The notes: a model not told the origin generated them from the sequence alone. A stretch of DNA of 34,217 bases from Ectocarpus siliculosus (GCA_000310025.1 FN648466.1:1-34217), one strand, 5' to 3'; positions 11,470 to 22,874 are shown, counted from the first letter of the stretch. Program-made: numbers and translations.

Positions 11470-13145
11470 GAGTTTGCTCGGCAACGAGCAAGGCGATGCG
11501 CGATTGTTTTCGCGTGTCTCCGTTCACCGGCGGGGGTAAGAGAGCCGGCAGGCGAGGGGGGGCTCGAGGTTGCGATGGTGGTGGCGCATACCTCGAGCTT
11601 CTGCCCGCCCGTTCCGGCGAGCGAAGGGGGGCTCGAGGTTGCGGTGGTGGTGGCGCTTACCTCGAGCTCCCGCCCGCCCGTCGGTGAGGCTCTCGTCTAC
11701 GGCTGTGTGGCGGTAGTGGTTTGCAGTAGGCGAAGGATGGAGGGAGCTCCTGCTACTACTGCTACTGCGGCTGCAGTCCGTAGGCATGGCCGAGGGAGGC
11801 GAGCGTCTGGAAGCCACCGCACACAGGGAATATCACCAGCTGTGGGGTGGCCCCGGCGCGTTGCGATACCACCGTCGCAGCGTCTTCTTCGTTCACGTCT
11901 TCCCGGCTCCGGCGCACATGGCGCGCCTGCATGGGCTCTTCACTGTTCAGGTCGGTAAATTGTCACTATTTTCTGGCATCTCCATCGCTGAATATGTCGG
12001 GTCATTTTGGTGCGAGGTTGGGGTACGGGTCGGTCGATTTATAGGGGGAGTTGCATGCCTTGTATTCTGCAAAATTCATTCCCGTCCCCCTCCCGTCCCC
12101 TCTCCTCCTCTCCCTGAACGTACAACCAACTGGTCCGCTCTGGTGCTGTTTCGCGTGCCTTGATATCCGATGTTGCGCGTGACAGCCGTCCGAAGAATTG
12201 ATCGTTGCCTACTTCGTGTTGCCGCTGCTCATGTTTCAGACAAGGGGTCTACAAACCCGTTAGCGCGCCCTTAATCCGCGCGTTACCGCCCCCCGCTTCC
12301 CGCTTTGCTCGGCAGCGACCGAGGCGAATGGCGACTTTTGTCGCGTGTCTCCGTTCACCGGCGGGGGCGAGAGCCGGCGAGCGAGGGGGAGCTCGAGGTT
12401 GCGATGGTGGTGGCCCATACCTCGGGCTTCCGCCCACCTGTTCCGGCGAGTGAGGGGGGGCTCGATCTTGCGATGGTGGTGTCGCATACCTCGATCTTCT
12501 GTGCGCCCGTCGGTGAGGCTCTCGTCTACGGCTGTGGGGCGGTAGAGGTTGTCGTAGGGGATGGAGGGAGCTCCTGCTACAACTGCTGCGACTGCAGTCC
12601 ATAGAAATGGCCGAGGGAGGCGAGCGTCTGCAAGCCATCGCTCACAAGGAATGTCATCAGCTGTGCTGTGGGCTTACGCGTTGCGATACCACCGTCGCAG
12701 CGCCTTCTTCGGCCACGTCTTCCTGGCTCGGGCTCGCACATGGCGCGCCTGCATGGGCTCTTCACTGTCCAGGTCGGTCAATCGTCTTTTTTATTCTGGA
12801 ACCTCCGTTGCTGTAGATGTCGGGTCATTTTGGTGAAAAGGGTAGGGCATTCATTTTATAGGGGCGTGGCATGCGTCGTCCTCTATGCCAATTCCCTCCC
12901 CTTCCCCTCTCCTCCTCTCCCCTCCCTGCCCTCTCTCCTGACCCTTCATCAGCTGGCCCGCGTTGGAGCTGTGTCGCGTGCCTTGATATCCGATGTTTGC
13001 GTATGACAGCCGTCTGAAGCTGATCGTTGTTTACGTCGTGTTGCCGCTGCTCATGTTTCAGACAAAGGATCTACAGCTCCCGTTACCGCGTCCTTAAACC
13101 GCGCGTTACCGACTCCCCGCTCCGATCACCACGGCAACGACCGGA
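11470..13145. repeat. ~831-bp tandem duplication
   Basis: Unit 1 starts near 11473 (tttgctcggcaacgagc) and unit 2 near 12304 (tttgctcggcagcgacc), an offset of 831 bp. Similarity holds through the whole unit and includes ctgcatgggctcttcactgt (11928, 12752), gatatccgatgtt and ctgctcatgtttcagacaa. A third unit appears to start near 13120 but degrades just before the assembly gap. Each unit carries a smaller direct repeat of ~68 bp around a ctcgaggttgcg(a/g)tggtggtgg core. A coding-like piece with an ATG at 11786 and a possible donor after TTCACTGTTCAG is frame-disrupted in unit 2. Confidence 0.85.
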
Positions 13146-13199
13146 CCAAGTTTTATTTGCGACGGTATCCACTAGCCATCCCCAACACCCGGCCAAGCC

Positions 13200-13299
13200 N
13201 NNNNNNNNNNNNNNNNNNNNNNNNNNNNNNNNNNNNNNNNNNNNNNNNNNNNNNNNNNNNNNNNNNNNNNNNNNNNNNNNNNNNNNNNNNNNNNNNNNN
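13200..13299. other. Assembly gap (100 N)
   Basis: Exactly 100 unknown bases, the usual placeholder for a gap of unknown size. It lies at the end of the 831-bp tandem duplication, where collapse of further copies is plausible. Reading frames that cross it are meaningless. Confidence 0.98.
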
Positions 13300-13612
13300 A
13301 AAAAAAACACCTCCCACCACCACCCCACCACCACCCGCCGGGAATACCTCCAAGACCATCTTTCTATCACACCCTGGCCACACCTGTGATCTCACCCCGT
13401 CACCACCTGCCCGGCGTACCGCCGCCTCACTCCAGCTGTACCGCGATACTCAGGCTCCTACGCCTTTTGAGGCCTACTGGTGTCGACCCGTTGCGTCGCG
13501 CGCCTCCCGGCGACGTTAACGGTGGTGTTCCATGGTGTTTGCCAGGGGAGGAAGATGGGATGCGGCCACGGCTACCTCTGTGACGTCCGCACTCCCTTTT
13601 AATTTCCGGTAG

Positions 13613-14055
13613 TCGTTCTTTGCGCGCGCTACCGATCTCCACGACAAAGACCTTGCCAATTTCCGTCCGGCAGAGTACACCTCCACCTCCACGTCCACCA
13701 ACATCCTTGGCCGGGAGCCCTCCAAAATCCTCTTTGTACCGCACCCTCCTCGTCGCACCACGGCTGGTGAAGTGAGATACGTCGTTGCACCAACCCTACG
13801 GCGCATGATTTGCACGAGGGGCACGGACTTTCAGGTAAATAGGTGTGGATCAAAGGGCTGGTGGTCAATTTTCGGTCTTGGCGGGTTGCTGCTGCGTGGT
13901 CTAAGGATCGCGTCTCCGCCCATGGTTGTCACACGTTGCCACAGGGCACGGTTGCAACCGGTTGTAACCTGGTGCTGTGCGTCGATTTTGATTTTATTTT
14001 GGTTGTGCGGAGGAGAGCAGCTTTTAGGGAGGTGAAAAATTTCTTTCAAAGGTAG
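13613..14055 (+). CDS. Spliced gene fragment, unknown function
   Basis: The interval 13613-13834 is a strong exon candidate. It follows a pyrimidine-rich acceptor ending ttccggtag, runs 74 codons without a stop, and ends at a near-consensus donor CAG|gtaaat; both borders are phase 0. The peptide has ordinary globular composition apart from a short Thr-Ser run (residues 23-29), with basic stretches such as PHPPRR and APTLRR. A possible terminal exon at 13945-14055 follows a 110-bp intron (acceptor gttgccacag), keeps frame for 36 codons and ends in TAG; this second exon is less certain. Upstream, 13300-13519 is also open and protein-like in plus frame, but I cannot place its donor, and the start is probably lost in or before the gap. 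I recognise no domain. Confidence 0.35.
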
Positions 14056-16445
14056 TGGTGGAATGCTGATGTTTCGTTTCCGCCGCCGCCACCGTCTGCT
14101 CGGAGTCCGTGAGTGCATACCACAACAACTATGTACCGCTCTCACAATTACAAGTACATATTCCAAGGTGATTTGTTGGATCCCCACCCGGGACGATTTT
14201 TGGTGCACCATACTGACTGTCTTGTCGTCTTCCACTCGAATTTGGCCCGTTCGGGTCGTCGCTCCTTGTGTTTTCTGTAGGGAAGGAAGGCTGAGCACGA
14301 TAGTTCCTGCCACAACAAGCATGAGGAATAGGTGGTAAAGATGAAAACGGGAAAAGCGCAAATGTGCTGAGCTCGGGCACCATCAGCTCCGTCACCAGCG
14401 GTACGGTCCTCATCGGAGGTGGCGCGGCCACGCCGTAAGCTAGCGGAGCGGTGAGTCTCACGGTGGGCCCCAGCTCCTACGGCACGGGCGGGACGCCCTC
14501 GTTGGCGTCCGGCATGGGCATGACGGCCATGACGGGCAGTCCTGCGTCGACGGCGGCCGGAACCGGCACCACGTCTACAGGCGGGTCGGTGAGTTTGGTT
14601 GCGGGCGCAGGATCGACTGGCGGGGTGATCACGCTGGCGGCGGGTGAAGGAGGGGAGAACGGCGTCGAATCGACCATAGCCTTGTTAGTGTGTCAAGTGG
14701 GGCCGTCACGACCGGGAACAGCGGGGCCGTTATCATCGTCTCCGCCAGCGCCGGACCAACGGGTCATAGCCGTGTCATGACCTTCAGCACTGGCACTACC
14801 ACGTCGGGAAACACCAGCGCCGTCATGATCGCGGCGCCACTCTTGGGAACACCGGAGGTGACGTCAACCTGACGGTGGGCAGCGGATACACTGGTAAGGG
14901 CGGTCCGGTCGAGATTGAAGCCGGTGAGTCGAACGAGGCCATCGGGAGATCGGTGATCATCACCAGCGGTGAGGGCACGGCGACCACCAGCGGCGCGATG
15001 ACCATGCGATCGCCCAACGCCGGCGCCGACGGCGTGAGAGGCGCCATTTTGTTAGGCCAAGGCACCACCAGCGCCGGCACCAGCGGTATGATGCGCACGG
15101 GAAGTTTCGCTGCCCTCCGGGAGCCGGTGGAGCGGTGAGTCTCACGGCGGGCACCGGTCCCTACGGCACGAGCGGGACACTAATGTTGGCGGCCGGCACG
15201 CGCGTGGACAGTGGTTCTGGGTCGATGTTGCCCGGAACCGGCACCAAACAACTACAGGCTGGTCGGGGAGTCTGGCGGCGGGCGCAGGGTCGAAGGGTGG
15301 ATTGCTCACGGTGATATCGTCCATGGGCGCGCAGACCACGGTGACGGCGGGTGAAGAAGCGACCGACGGCGGCGACTTGATGATGGCGGCTAAATGAGTA
15401 GGTTTCAGCGATGATCTTGTTGCTGCGTAGAGCGGGGCCGTGACGGACGGGAACAATGCCACCGTCACCATCGTCTTCACCAGCGCCAGACCAACGGGCC
15501 ATTGCCGTGTCATGACCTTCACCTCCGACCCTACCACGCCAGGAAACACCGCCGCCGTCCGAAACGGTACATTGTAGCGGCGCCGATCTGGGGGGCACCT
15601 GAAGTGATCTGAACCTGACGGTGGGTAGCGGAACACCAGCGAGGGCGGTCCGGTCGAGTTGGCGGCAGGTGAGGTGCCCGCGGCCACCGGAGGATCGGTG
15701 ACCATCACCAGCGGCGAGAGCACGGCGGCCACCAGCGGCGCGATCACCATCCGATCGCCCAACGCCATCGCCGAGGGCGTGAGCGGTGCGGTTGTGTTGG
15801 ACTCAGGCATCACAACCTCCGACACCAGCGGTATGATGCGCAGGGGAAGTGGCGCGGCCACCCCGGGAGCCGGCGGAGCGGTGAGTCTCCCGGTGTGCAC
15901 CAGCGCCTACACCGGGGGCGGGACACTCACGTCGACGGCCGGCACAGGGATGACGGGGTGGTTCTGTGTGTATGACGACCGGAACCGGCACCACGTCCAC
16001 CGGCAGGTCGATTTATCTGGCGGCGGACGCAGGGTCGACGGGTGGATCGTTCATGGTTGTGGCCGGGCAGGACACATCATCAACGGGCGGAGCGATCACG
16101 GTGACGGCGGGCGGTAGACACATTGCGTGTGGTGACGTGAGTATGATGGACTGTTACCTGTGTATATCAGCAGGGACAAGCGGTCAAGCTATCCGGGGTG
16201 CAATGACCATGGTAGCTGCACCGGAGACACTGGTCGTGGACCTGTTGCTGTGTCGAGCGGGGTCGTCACCACCAGGAACAACGACACCGTCACCATCGTC
16301 TCCGACAACGCCGGACCAACGGGCCCCAGCCGTGTCCGACCTATAGCTCTGGCACAACCGCGTTTGGAAACACCGCCGCCATCGCGATCGGCAGCGGCGC
16401 CGCTCTGGGGGGCACCGGAGGCGAACTGAACCTGATGGTGGCCGT

Positions 16446-17460
16446 GGATACACCGGCGAGGGCGGTCTGGTCGAGGTGGTGGCCGGCGAGTCGACCGCGG
16501 CCACCGAAGGATCGGTGACGATCACCAGCGGTGAGGGCACGGTGACCACCAGCGGCGCGATCACCATGCGATCGCCCAACGCCTGCTACCTAGGACGTGA
16601 GCGGGGCCGTTGCGCTGAGCTCGGGTACCATCAGCTCCGGCTCCAGCGGTTCGGTGCTCATCGGAAGTGGCACGGCCACGCCGGGAGGCGGCGGAGCGGT
16701 GAGTCTCACGGTGGGCACCACCGCTACACCACCGGCGGCACACCTATGTTGTTGGCGACCGGCACGGACGTGACAGGCGGCTCTATATCGATAGTGCCCG
16801 GAACCGGCACCAACCTACGGCCTGTTCGGGGAGTCTGGCGGCGGGTGCAGGGTCGACGGGGGGATCCTTCACGGTGGCATTGTTGGCGGGCGCGCAGACC
16901 ACGGTGACGGCGGGTGAAGAAGGGACTGACGGCGGCGACTTGATCATGACAGCGAGATGTGTTGTGTTCAGTGGTGACCTTGTCGTTGCATCGAGCGGGG
17001 CCGTGACGGACGGGAACATCGTACCGTCACCATTGTCCCCGCCAACGCCTGACCAACGGGCCATGGCCGTGTCATGACCTTCACGTCCGGCTCTACCACG
17101 TCGGGAAACACCGCCGCCGTCCGAAACGGTACATTGTAGCGGCGCCGCTCTGGGGGGCACCCGAGGTGATCTGAACCTGACGATGGGCAACGGAAACACC
17201 GGCGAGGGTGGTCTGGTCGAGTTGGCGGCAGGTGAGGTGCCCGCAGACATCGGAGGATCGGTGACCATCACCAGCGGCGAGAGGACGGCCACCACCAGCG
17301 GCGCGATCACCATCCGATCGCCCAACGCCGGCGCCGAGGGCATGGGCGGCGCCATTGTGTTGGGCTCAAGCACCACCACCTCCGGCCCCAGCGGTATGAT
17401 GCGCAGGGGAAGTGGCGCGTCCACGCCGGGAGCCGGCGGAGCGGTGAGTCTCCCGGTGTG
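16446..17460 (+). repeat. Recent ~1-kb duplicated block, copy 1
   Basis: Almost identical to 20312-21326 at a constant offset of 3866 bp. The copies share a 13-bp frameshifting replacement (16584-16596) and an internal stop (17137-17139). Confidence 0.85.
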
Positions 17461-17664
17461 CACCAGCGCCTACAACACGGGCGGGACACTGACGTTGGCG
17501 GCCGGCACGGGCGTGACGAGTGATCCCATGTCGAGTGGGGCCGGAACCGGCACCAAACATCTACGGGCTGGTCGGTGAGTCTGGCTACGGGCGGCGCGTC
17601 GACCGGTGGATCGTTCATGGTGGTGGCCGGGTGGGGCACATAATCAACGGGTGAGACGATCACG

Positions 17665-18768
17665 GTGACGGCGGGTGTAGAAGGCACGAACAGCGTCGCC
17701 TTGATCACGGCAGCTGAACGTGTTGGTAACAGTGATGACCGTGTTGCTGCATCGAGCGGGGCCGCTACGGACGGGAACAACGCAAACATCGTCATCGTCC
17801 CCACCAACGGCGGACCAACGGGCCATTGCCGTGTCAGCATCTTCACCTCCGATAGCACTGCCGCCCTGCGGGGTACCCGAGGTAACCTGAGCATGACGGT
17901 GTGGAGCGGATACACCGGCGAGGGCGGTCTGGTCGAGGTGGTGGCCAGTGAGTCGACCGCGGCCACCGGAGGATCGGTGACCATCACCAGCGGCGAGGAC
18001 ACGGCGACCACCAGCGGCGGGGTCACCATCCGATCGCACAACGCCGGCGCCGGGGGCGTGAGCGGCGCCGCTGTGTTGGGCTCAAGCACCACCACCTCCC
18101 AGCGGTATGATGCGCAGGGGACGTGGCGCGTCCACGCCGGAAGCCGGCGGAGTGGTGAGTCTCCCTGTGTTCACCATCGCCTACACAGCGGGCTGGACGC
18201 TCACGTAGACGTCCAGCACAGGCATGACGGGTGGTCCTGTGGGTATGGCGGCCGGAACTGGCACCACGTCTACCGGCAGGTCGACATGTCTGGCGGCAGG
18301 CGCAGATCGACGGCATCAACGAGCGGAGCTCTCGCGGTGACGGCGGGTGGTGGACACACTGTATGTGATGCCGTGAGAATGACGGCCGGGTGTGGTGACG
18401 CCTCTGTAGACGGTTACCTGTGTATATCAGCACGGGCAAGCGGTCAAGCTCTCCGGGGTGTAATGACGATGGTAGCTGGCACTGGAGACATGCGTGCTGT
18501 GTCGAGCGGGGTCGTCACCACCGGGAACAATGACACCGTCACCATCGTCTCAGACCAAGCCGGACCAACGGGCCACAGCCGTGTCATGACCTATAGCTCT
18601 GGCACAACCGCGTTTGGAAACACCGCCGCCGTTGGAATCGGCATCGGCGTCGCTCTGGGAGGTACCGGAGGCGACCTGAGCCTGACGGTGGCAGCAGAAA
18701 CACCGGCGAGGGCGATGTGGTCGAGATGGCCGCCTGCCAACCGACCGCGGCCACCGGAGGATCGGTGA
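17665..18768 (+). pseudogene. Longest surviving open segment of the coil-repeat array
   Basis: An open frame of 367 codons within the array. The first ~150 codons and the last ~120 keep the coil pattern (GGSVTITSGED near residues 110-120, SGGVTIRS, GGDLSLTV). The middle part, after about 18090, reads in the wrong frame relative to the coils (Trp/Arg/His-rich, for example SPCVHHRLHSG) before the pattern returns near 18320. The segment is therefore open by chance across two compensating frame changes and is unlikely to be a working protein on its own. Confidence 0.5.
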
Positions 18769-20311
18769 CCATCACCAGCAGCGAGAGCACGGTGACCACC
18801 AGCGGCGCGATTACCATCCGATCGCCCAACGCCGACGCCGAGGGCGTGAGCGGCGCCGTTGTGTTGGGCTCAAGCACCACCACCTCCGGCCCCAGCGTTT
18901 CGGTGGTCATCGGAAGTGGCGCGTCCACGTCGGTAGCCGGCGGAGCGGTGAGTCTCCCGGTGTGCACCAGCGCCTACAACACGGGCGGGATACCGACGTT
19001 GGCGGCCGGCACGGGCGTTACGCGTAGTCTCATGTCGAGTGGGGCCGGAACCGGCACGAAACTACAGCGGACTGGTCGGTGAGTCTGGCTGCAGGCGGGG
19101 CGTCGACCGGTGGATCGTTCATGGTGGTGGCCGGGTGGGGCACATTATCAACGGGTGAGACGATCACGGTGACGGCGGGTGTAGAAGGCACGGACGTGAC
19201 AGGCGGCTCTATATCGATAGTGCCCGGAACCGGCACCAACCTACGGCCTGTTCGGGGAGTCTGGCGGCGGGTGCAAGATCGATGGGGGGATCCTTCACGG
19301 TGGCATTGTTGACGGGCGCGCAGACCACGGTGACGGCGGGTGAAGAAGGGACTGACGGCGGCGACTTGATCATGACAGCGAGATGTGTTGTGTTCAGTGG
19401 TGACCTTGTCGTTGCATCGAGCGGGGCCGTGACGGACGGGAACAACGCTACCGTCACCATTGTCCCCGCCAACGCCTGACCAACGGGCCATGGCCGTGTC
19501 ATGACCTTCACGTCCGGCTCTACCACGTCGGGAAACACCGCCGCCGTCCGAAACAGTAGCGACGTCACTCGGGAGGGCACCCGAGGTGATCTGAACCTGA
19601 CGGTGGGCAACGGAAACACCGGCGAGGGCGGTCCGGTCGAGATGGCGACAGGTGACACCGGAGGATCGGTGACCATCACCAGCGGCGAGAGCACGGCGAC
19701 CACCAGCGGCGCGATCACCATCCGATCTTTCAACACCGGCACCGAGGACGTGAGCGGCGCCGTGGTGTTGGGGCTAAAGTACGACAATCTCCGGCCCCAG
19801 CGGTTCAGTGCTCATCGGAAGTGGCGCGGCCACGCCGTGAGTAGGCGGAGCGGTGAGTCTCACGATGGGAACCGGCGCCTACAACACGGGCGGGACACTG
19901 ACGTTGGCGGCCGGCACGGGCGTGACAGGCGGTCCTGTGTCGATTGCGGCCGGAACCGGCACCAAACATCTACGGGCTGGTCGGTGAGTCTGGCTGCAGG
20001 CGGGGCGTCGACCGGTGGATCGTTCATGGTGGTGGCCGGGTGGGGCACATCATCAACGGGTGAGACGATCACGGTGACGGCGGGTGTAGAAGGCACGAAC
20101 AGCGTCGCCTTGATCACGGCAGCTGAACGTGTTGGTAACAGTGATAAACTTGTTGCTGCATCGAGCGGGGCCGTCACCACCGGGAACAAACATCGCCTTC
20201 GCCTCCGCCAACGGTAGACCAACGGGCCATTGCCATGTCAGCATCTTCACCTCCGATAGCACTGCCGCCCTGCGGGGTACCCGAGGTAACCTGAGCATGA
20301 CGGTGTGGAGC

Positions 20312-21326
20312 GGATACACCGGCGAGGGCGGTCTGGTCGAGGTGGTGGTCTGTGAGTTGACCGCGGCCACCGAAGGATCGGTGACGATCACCAGCGGTGA
20401 GGGCACGGCGACCACCAGCGGCGCGATCACCATGCGATCGCCCAACGCCTGCTACCTAGGACGTGAACGGGGCCGTTGCGCTGAGCTCGGGTACCATCAG
20501 CTCCGGCTCCAGCGGTTCGGTGCTCATCGGAAGTGGCACGGCCACGCCGGGAGGCGGCGGAGCGGTGAGTCTCACGGTGGGCACCACCGCTACACCACCG
20601 GCGGCACACCTATGTTGTTGGCGACCAGCACGGACGTGACAGGCGGCTCTATATCGATAGCGCCCGGAACCGGCACCAACCTACGGCCTGTTCGGGGAGT
20701 CTGGCGGCGGGTGCAGGGTCGATGGGGGGATCCTTCACGGTGGCATTGTCGGCGGGCGCGCAGACCACGGTGACGGCGGGTGAAGAAGGGACTGACGGTG
20801 GCGACTTGATCATGACAGCGAGATGTGTTGTGTTCAGTGGTGACCTTGTTGCTGCGTAGAGCGGGGCCGTGACGGACGGGAACATCGTACCGTCACCATT
20901 GTCCCCACCAACGCCGGACCAACGGGCCATGGCCGTGTCATGACCTTCACGTCCGGCTCTACCACGTCGGGAAACACCGCCGCCGTCCGAAACGGTACAT
21001 TGTAGCGGCGCCGCTCTGGGGGGCACCCGAGGTGATCTGAACCTGACGATGGGCAACGGAAACACCGGCGAGGGCGGTCTGGTCGAGTTGGCGGCAGGTG
21101 AGGTGCCCGCAGACATCGGAGGATCGGTGACCATCACCAGCGGCGAGAGGACGGCGACCACCAGCGGCGTGATCACCACCCGATCGCACAACGCCGGCGC
21201 CGAGGGCATGAGCGGCGCCGTTGTGTTGGGCTCAAGCACCACCACCTCCGGCCCCAGCGGTATGATGCGCAGGGGACGTGGCGCGTCCACGCCGGGAGCC
21301 GGCGGAGCGGTGAGTCTCCCGGTGTT
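20312..21326 (+). repeat. Recent ~1-kb duplicated block, copy 2
   Basis: Partner of 16446-17460. It carries the same frameshifting 13-bp replacement (20450-20462) and the same stop (21003-21005). It also has a stop at 20857-20859 that copy 1 lacks but the more distant unit at 15428-15430 shares, so the copies are mosaic. Confidence 0.85.
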
Positions 21327-21451
21327 TACCATCGGCTAAACACCTTCCTTTACCCCCTCGGCCTGCTCCCCGGCCGGGGTCGAAATCGACCTAGTGAGTC
21401 CCTCGCGGGCGAACCAGGCCACAACAGATAGTAGGCGGGTGGTGTCCCAAG

Positions 21452-22477
21452 GTGCAACTCACCGCCGCGCTGGCGGGAGGTGTGTATGGACAGACGGTGG
21501 TAGTGGCGGGAGGTGTGTATGGACACTGTTCCCGCGGCAGCAATGCAAAGCGGCAAACTGCACCTAGCAACCACCGTCGCGGAAAGCGTGGCCCACGAAG
21601 CTGGAGGGGTAGAGAGATTCGTAAATACTACGTCAGTAAGGAACGCTCGCGGGAGAAGGGAGACAACCGCGGGCACCGCGGGGAGGAAGTGCTGCACCCT
21701 CCTCGTCAAAACACCACAGGCAAGAACCGAGCTCTGCAGAGATGGATTGATGCAAGGAAACTCGCCGCTCGGAAAATACGGAAGAAAGCACACCCGCAAC
21801 GCGAGGCGGGCCGAGAGAGACAGGAGACAGCAGCGGCGTCAAAGCGGCTGCGAAGAAGAAGGCACGGGAGGGCGACCTATCGTTCGGCACGTTCAACGTA
21901 CGCACGCTCGCCTACAGCGGTAGGAACCCCATCGGTCACAACGTGATGACGATCACGTAGATCTGTTCCGCGACCGGCTATGATGTGATAGGACTTCAGG
22001 AGACCCGACGAGAGGAGCAAGGTTCAATTGCACATGACGGGTACGTGATCATCTGGAGTGGCGCCTCTGCTGGCACCAAGCACAAGAGGGGCGTGCACGG
22101 TGTGGGCATAGCGATCAAGGAGGCCATGTGGGAGAGTGTGGGCGAGGAAGGTAGGACGACAGAGTGCATTAGCCCGAGTCTGATGAAGGTGCGTCTACAA
22201 ATTGGCCGCACCTGCGGAGTACCGTCTTCCATTTCCAGGGACACGACCTTTCCGGGAAACCGAGACGAATCAGCGACGAGAGGAAGTAGCTGCTCCCATT
22301 TTGGCCACCATTCCGTCTACTGGAACGACCTGCGCAACTTCTTCGGGATGGAACAGCAACAGAAGCAAGCAGGACGACCACAAAGGCAAGCAAAAAACCA
22401 AGCTCTTGAAGGAGATAAATGTTTCGTATATGTTCTTGGTGTTGACGTCTATCTCGGGAGACTTTAACAGGGTCGGC
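21452..22477 (+). pseudogene. Non-LTR retrotransposon (LINE) remnant with endonuclease domain
   Basis: The clear part is an apurinic-type (exonuclease-endonuclease-phosphatase) nuclease. FGTFNVRTL (from 21883) matches the first Asn-containing motif. GYDVIGLQETRREEQG (from 21979) holds the catalytic Glu. YVIIWSG and HGVGIAIKEA follow, then MKVRLQIGRT near 22183, YWNDLRNFFG near 22318, and GDFNRVG at 22457-22477, which matches the Asp-x-Asn motif of LINE endonucleases. A TAG at 21958-21960 interrupts the first motifs, and further frame changes occur after 22200. Upstream (21452-21870) is a basic Arg/Lys-rich stretch that is probably the start of the element's ORF. I see no reverse transcriptase downstream, so the copy is truncated or scrambled and dead. 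Confidence 0.75.
21471..21525. repeat. Two-copy 33-bp-spaced direct repeat
   Basis: tggcgggaggtgtgtatgga followed by ca occurs at 21471-21492 and again at 21504-21525, within the 5' part of the LINE remnant. Confidence 0.85.
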
Positions 22478-22874
22478 CACGGTTACGCTGAAAAGCTAGC
22501 TGTCTGGTACTTGGTTCACGCAACAACATGCCCCTGCCGTTTCCTTTCACAATCGATTGCCGCTTGCCGTTCACCACGCACTCATGATACTAGCACACCA
22601 CCCCTTTAGCCAGACACGATGTAGTGATGTGGCTTTTTTTTCCAGGACTCGAATCGTACTTGTGTACCTGGAAGGACGAGCAGTGCTCTTTTTTGTCGTG
22701 TTTTCGTGTTTGCCGCCGAAGCATAACCTTCGTTTACATACGACGTGTGATGCGCCCGTGTCTCATAATGCATCCAGCTTCGCAAGGTCGAGCGCAACGC
22801 CGCACCGATCTCTAGAACCCTTTTTTCCGCCACGGCCACCGCTTTGTATGTTGACCCCCCGAACCCTTAACCCC

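Larger units (their letters stand above)
14362..21339 (+). pseudogene. Amplified, inactivated Gly/Ser/Thr-rich coil-repeat gene array
   Basis: The whole interval encodes, in shifting plus-strand frames, coils of 15-16 residues of the type GGSVTITSG, SGAITIRS, SGAVVLGS, GGAVSLPV, GGTLTLAAG. The alternation of small residues with V-x-I/L-x triplets suggests a parallel beta-helix or beta-roll protein, probably extracellular (inference; no signal peptide is present). About 16 coils make a higher-order unit. The landmark ggagcggtgagtctc (one copy ggagtgg) recurs at 14445, 15129, 15875, 16693, 17438, 18149, 18942, 19847, 20559 and 21304, spaced 684-905 bp. No frame survives beyond 368 codons, and frameshifts and stops occur in most units. 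The array starts abruptly inside a unit near 14362 and ends with TAA at 21337-21339. Alternative: a very large gene with many introns, but the frame changes fall inside conserved coils. Confidence 0.75.

Noticed and set aside
10791-11958. Overlapping 223-codon (minus) and 207-codon (plus) ORFs
   Set aside because: They overlap each other and a tandem duplication, have biased composition and no recognisable motif.
14445-21318. CRISPR array interpretation of the regular repeats
   Set aside because: Repeats are long, coding-derived and contiguous without unique spacers, and the genome is eukaryotic.
14477-21332. Long minus-strand ORFs opposite the coil-repeat array (up to 262 codons)
   Set aside because: The Pro/Ala/Val/Arg-rich peptides are the complement of the plus-strand coils; only the plus strand shows the regular V-x-I/L-x pattern.
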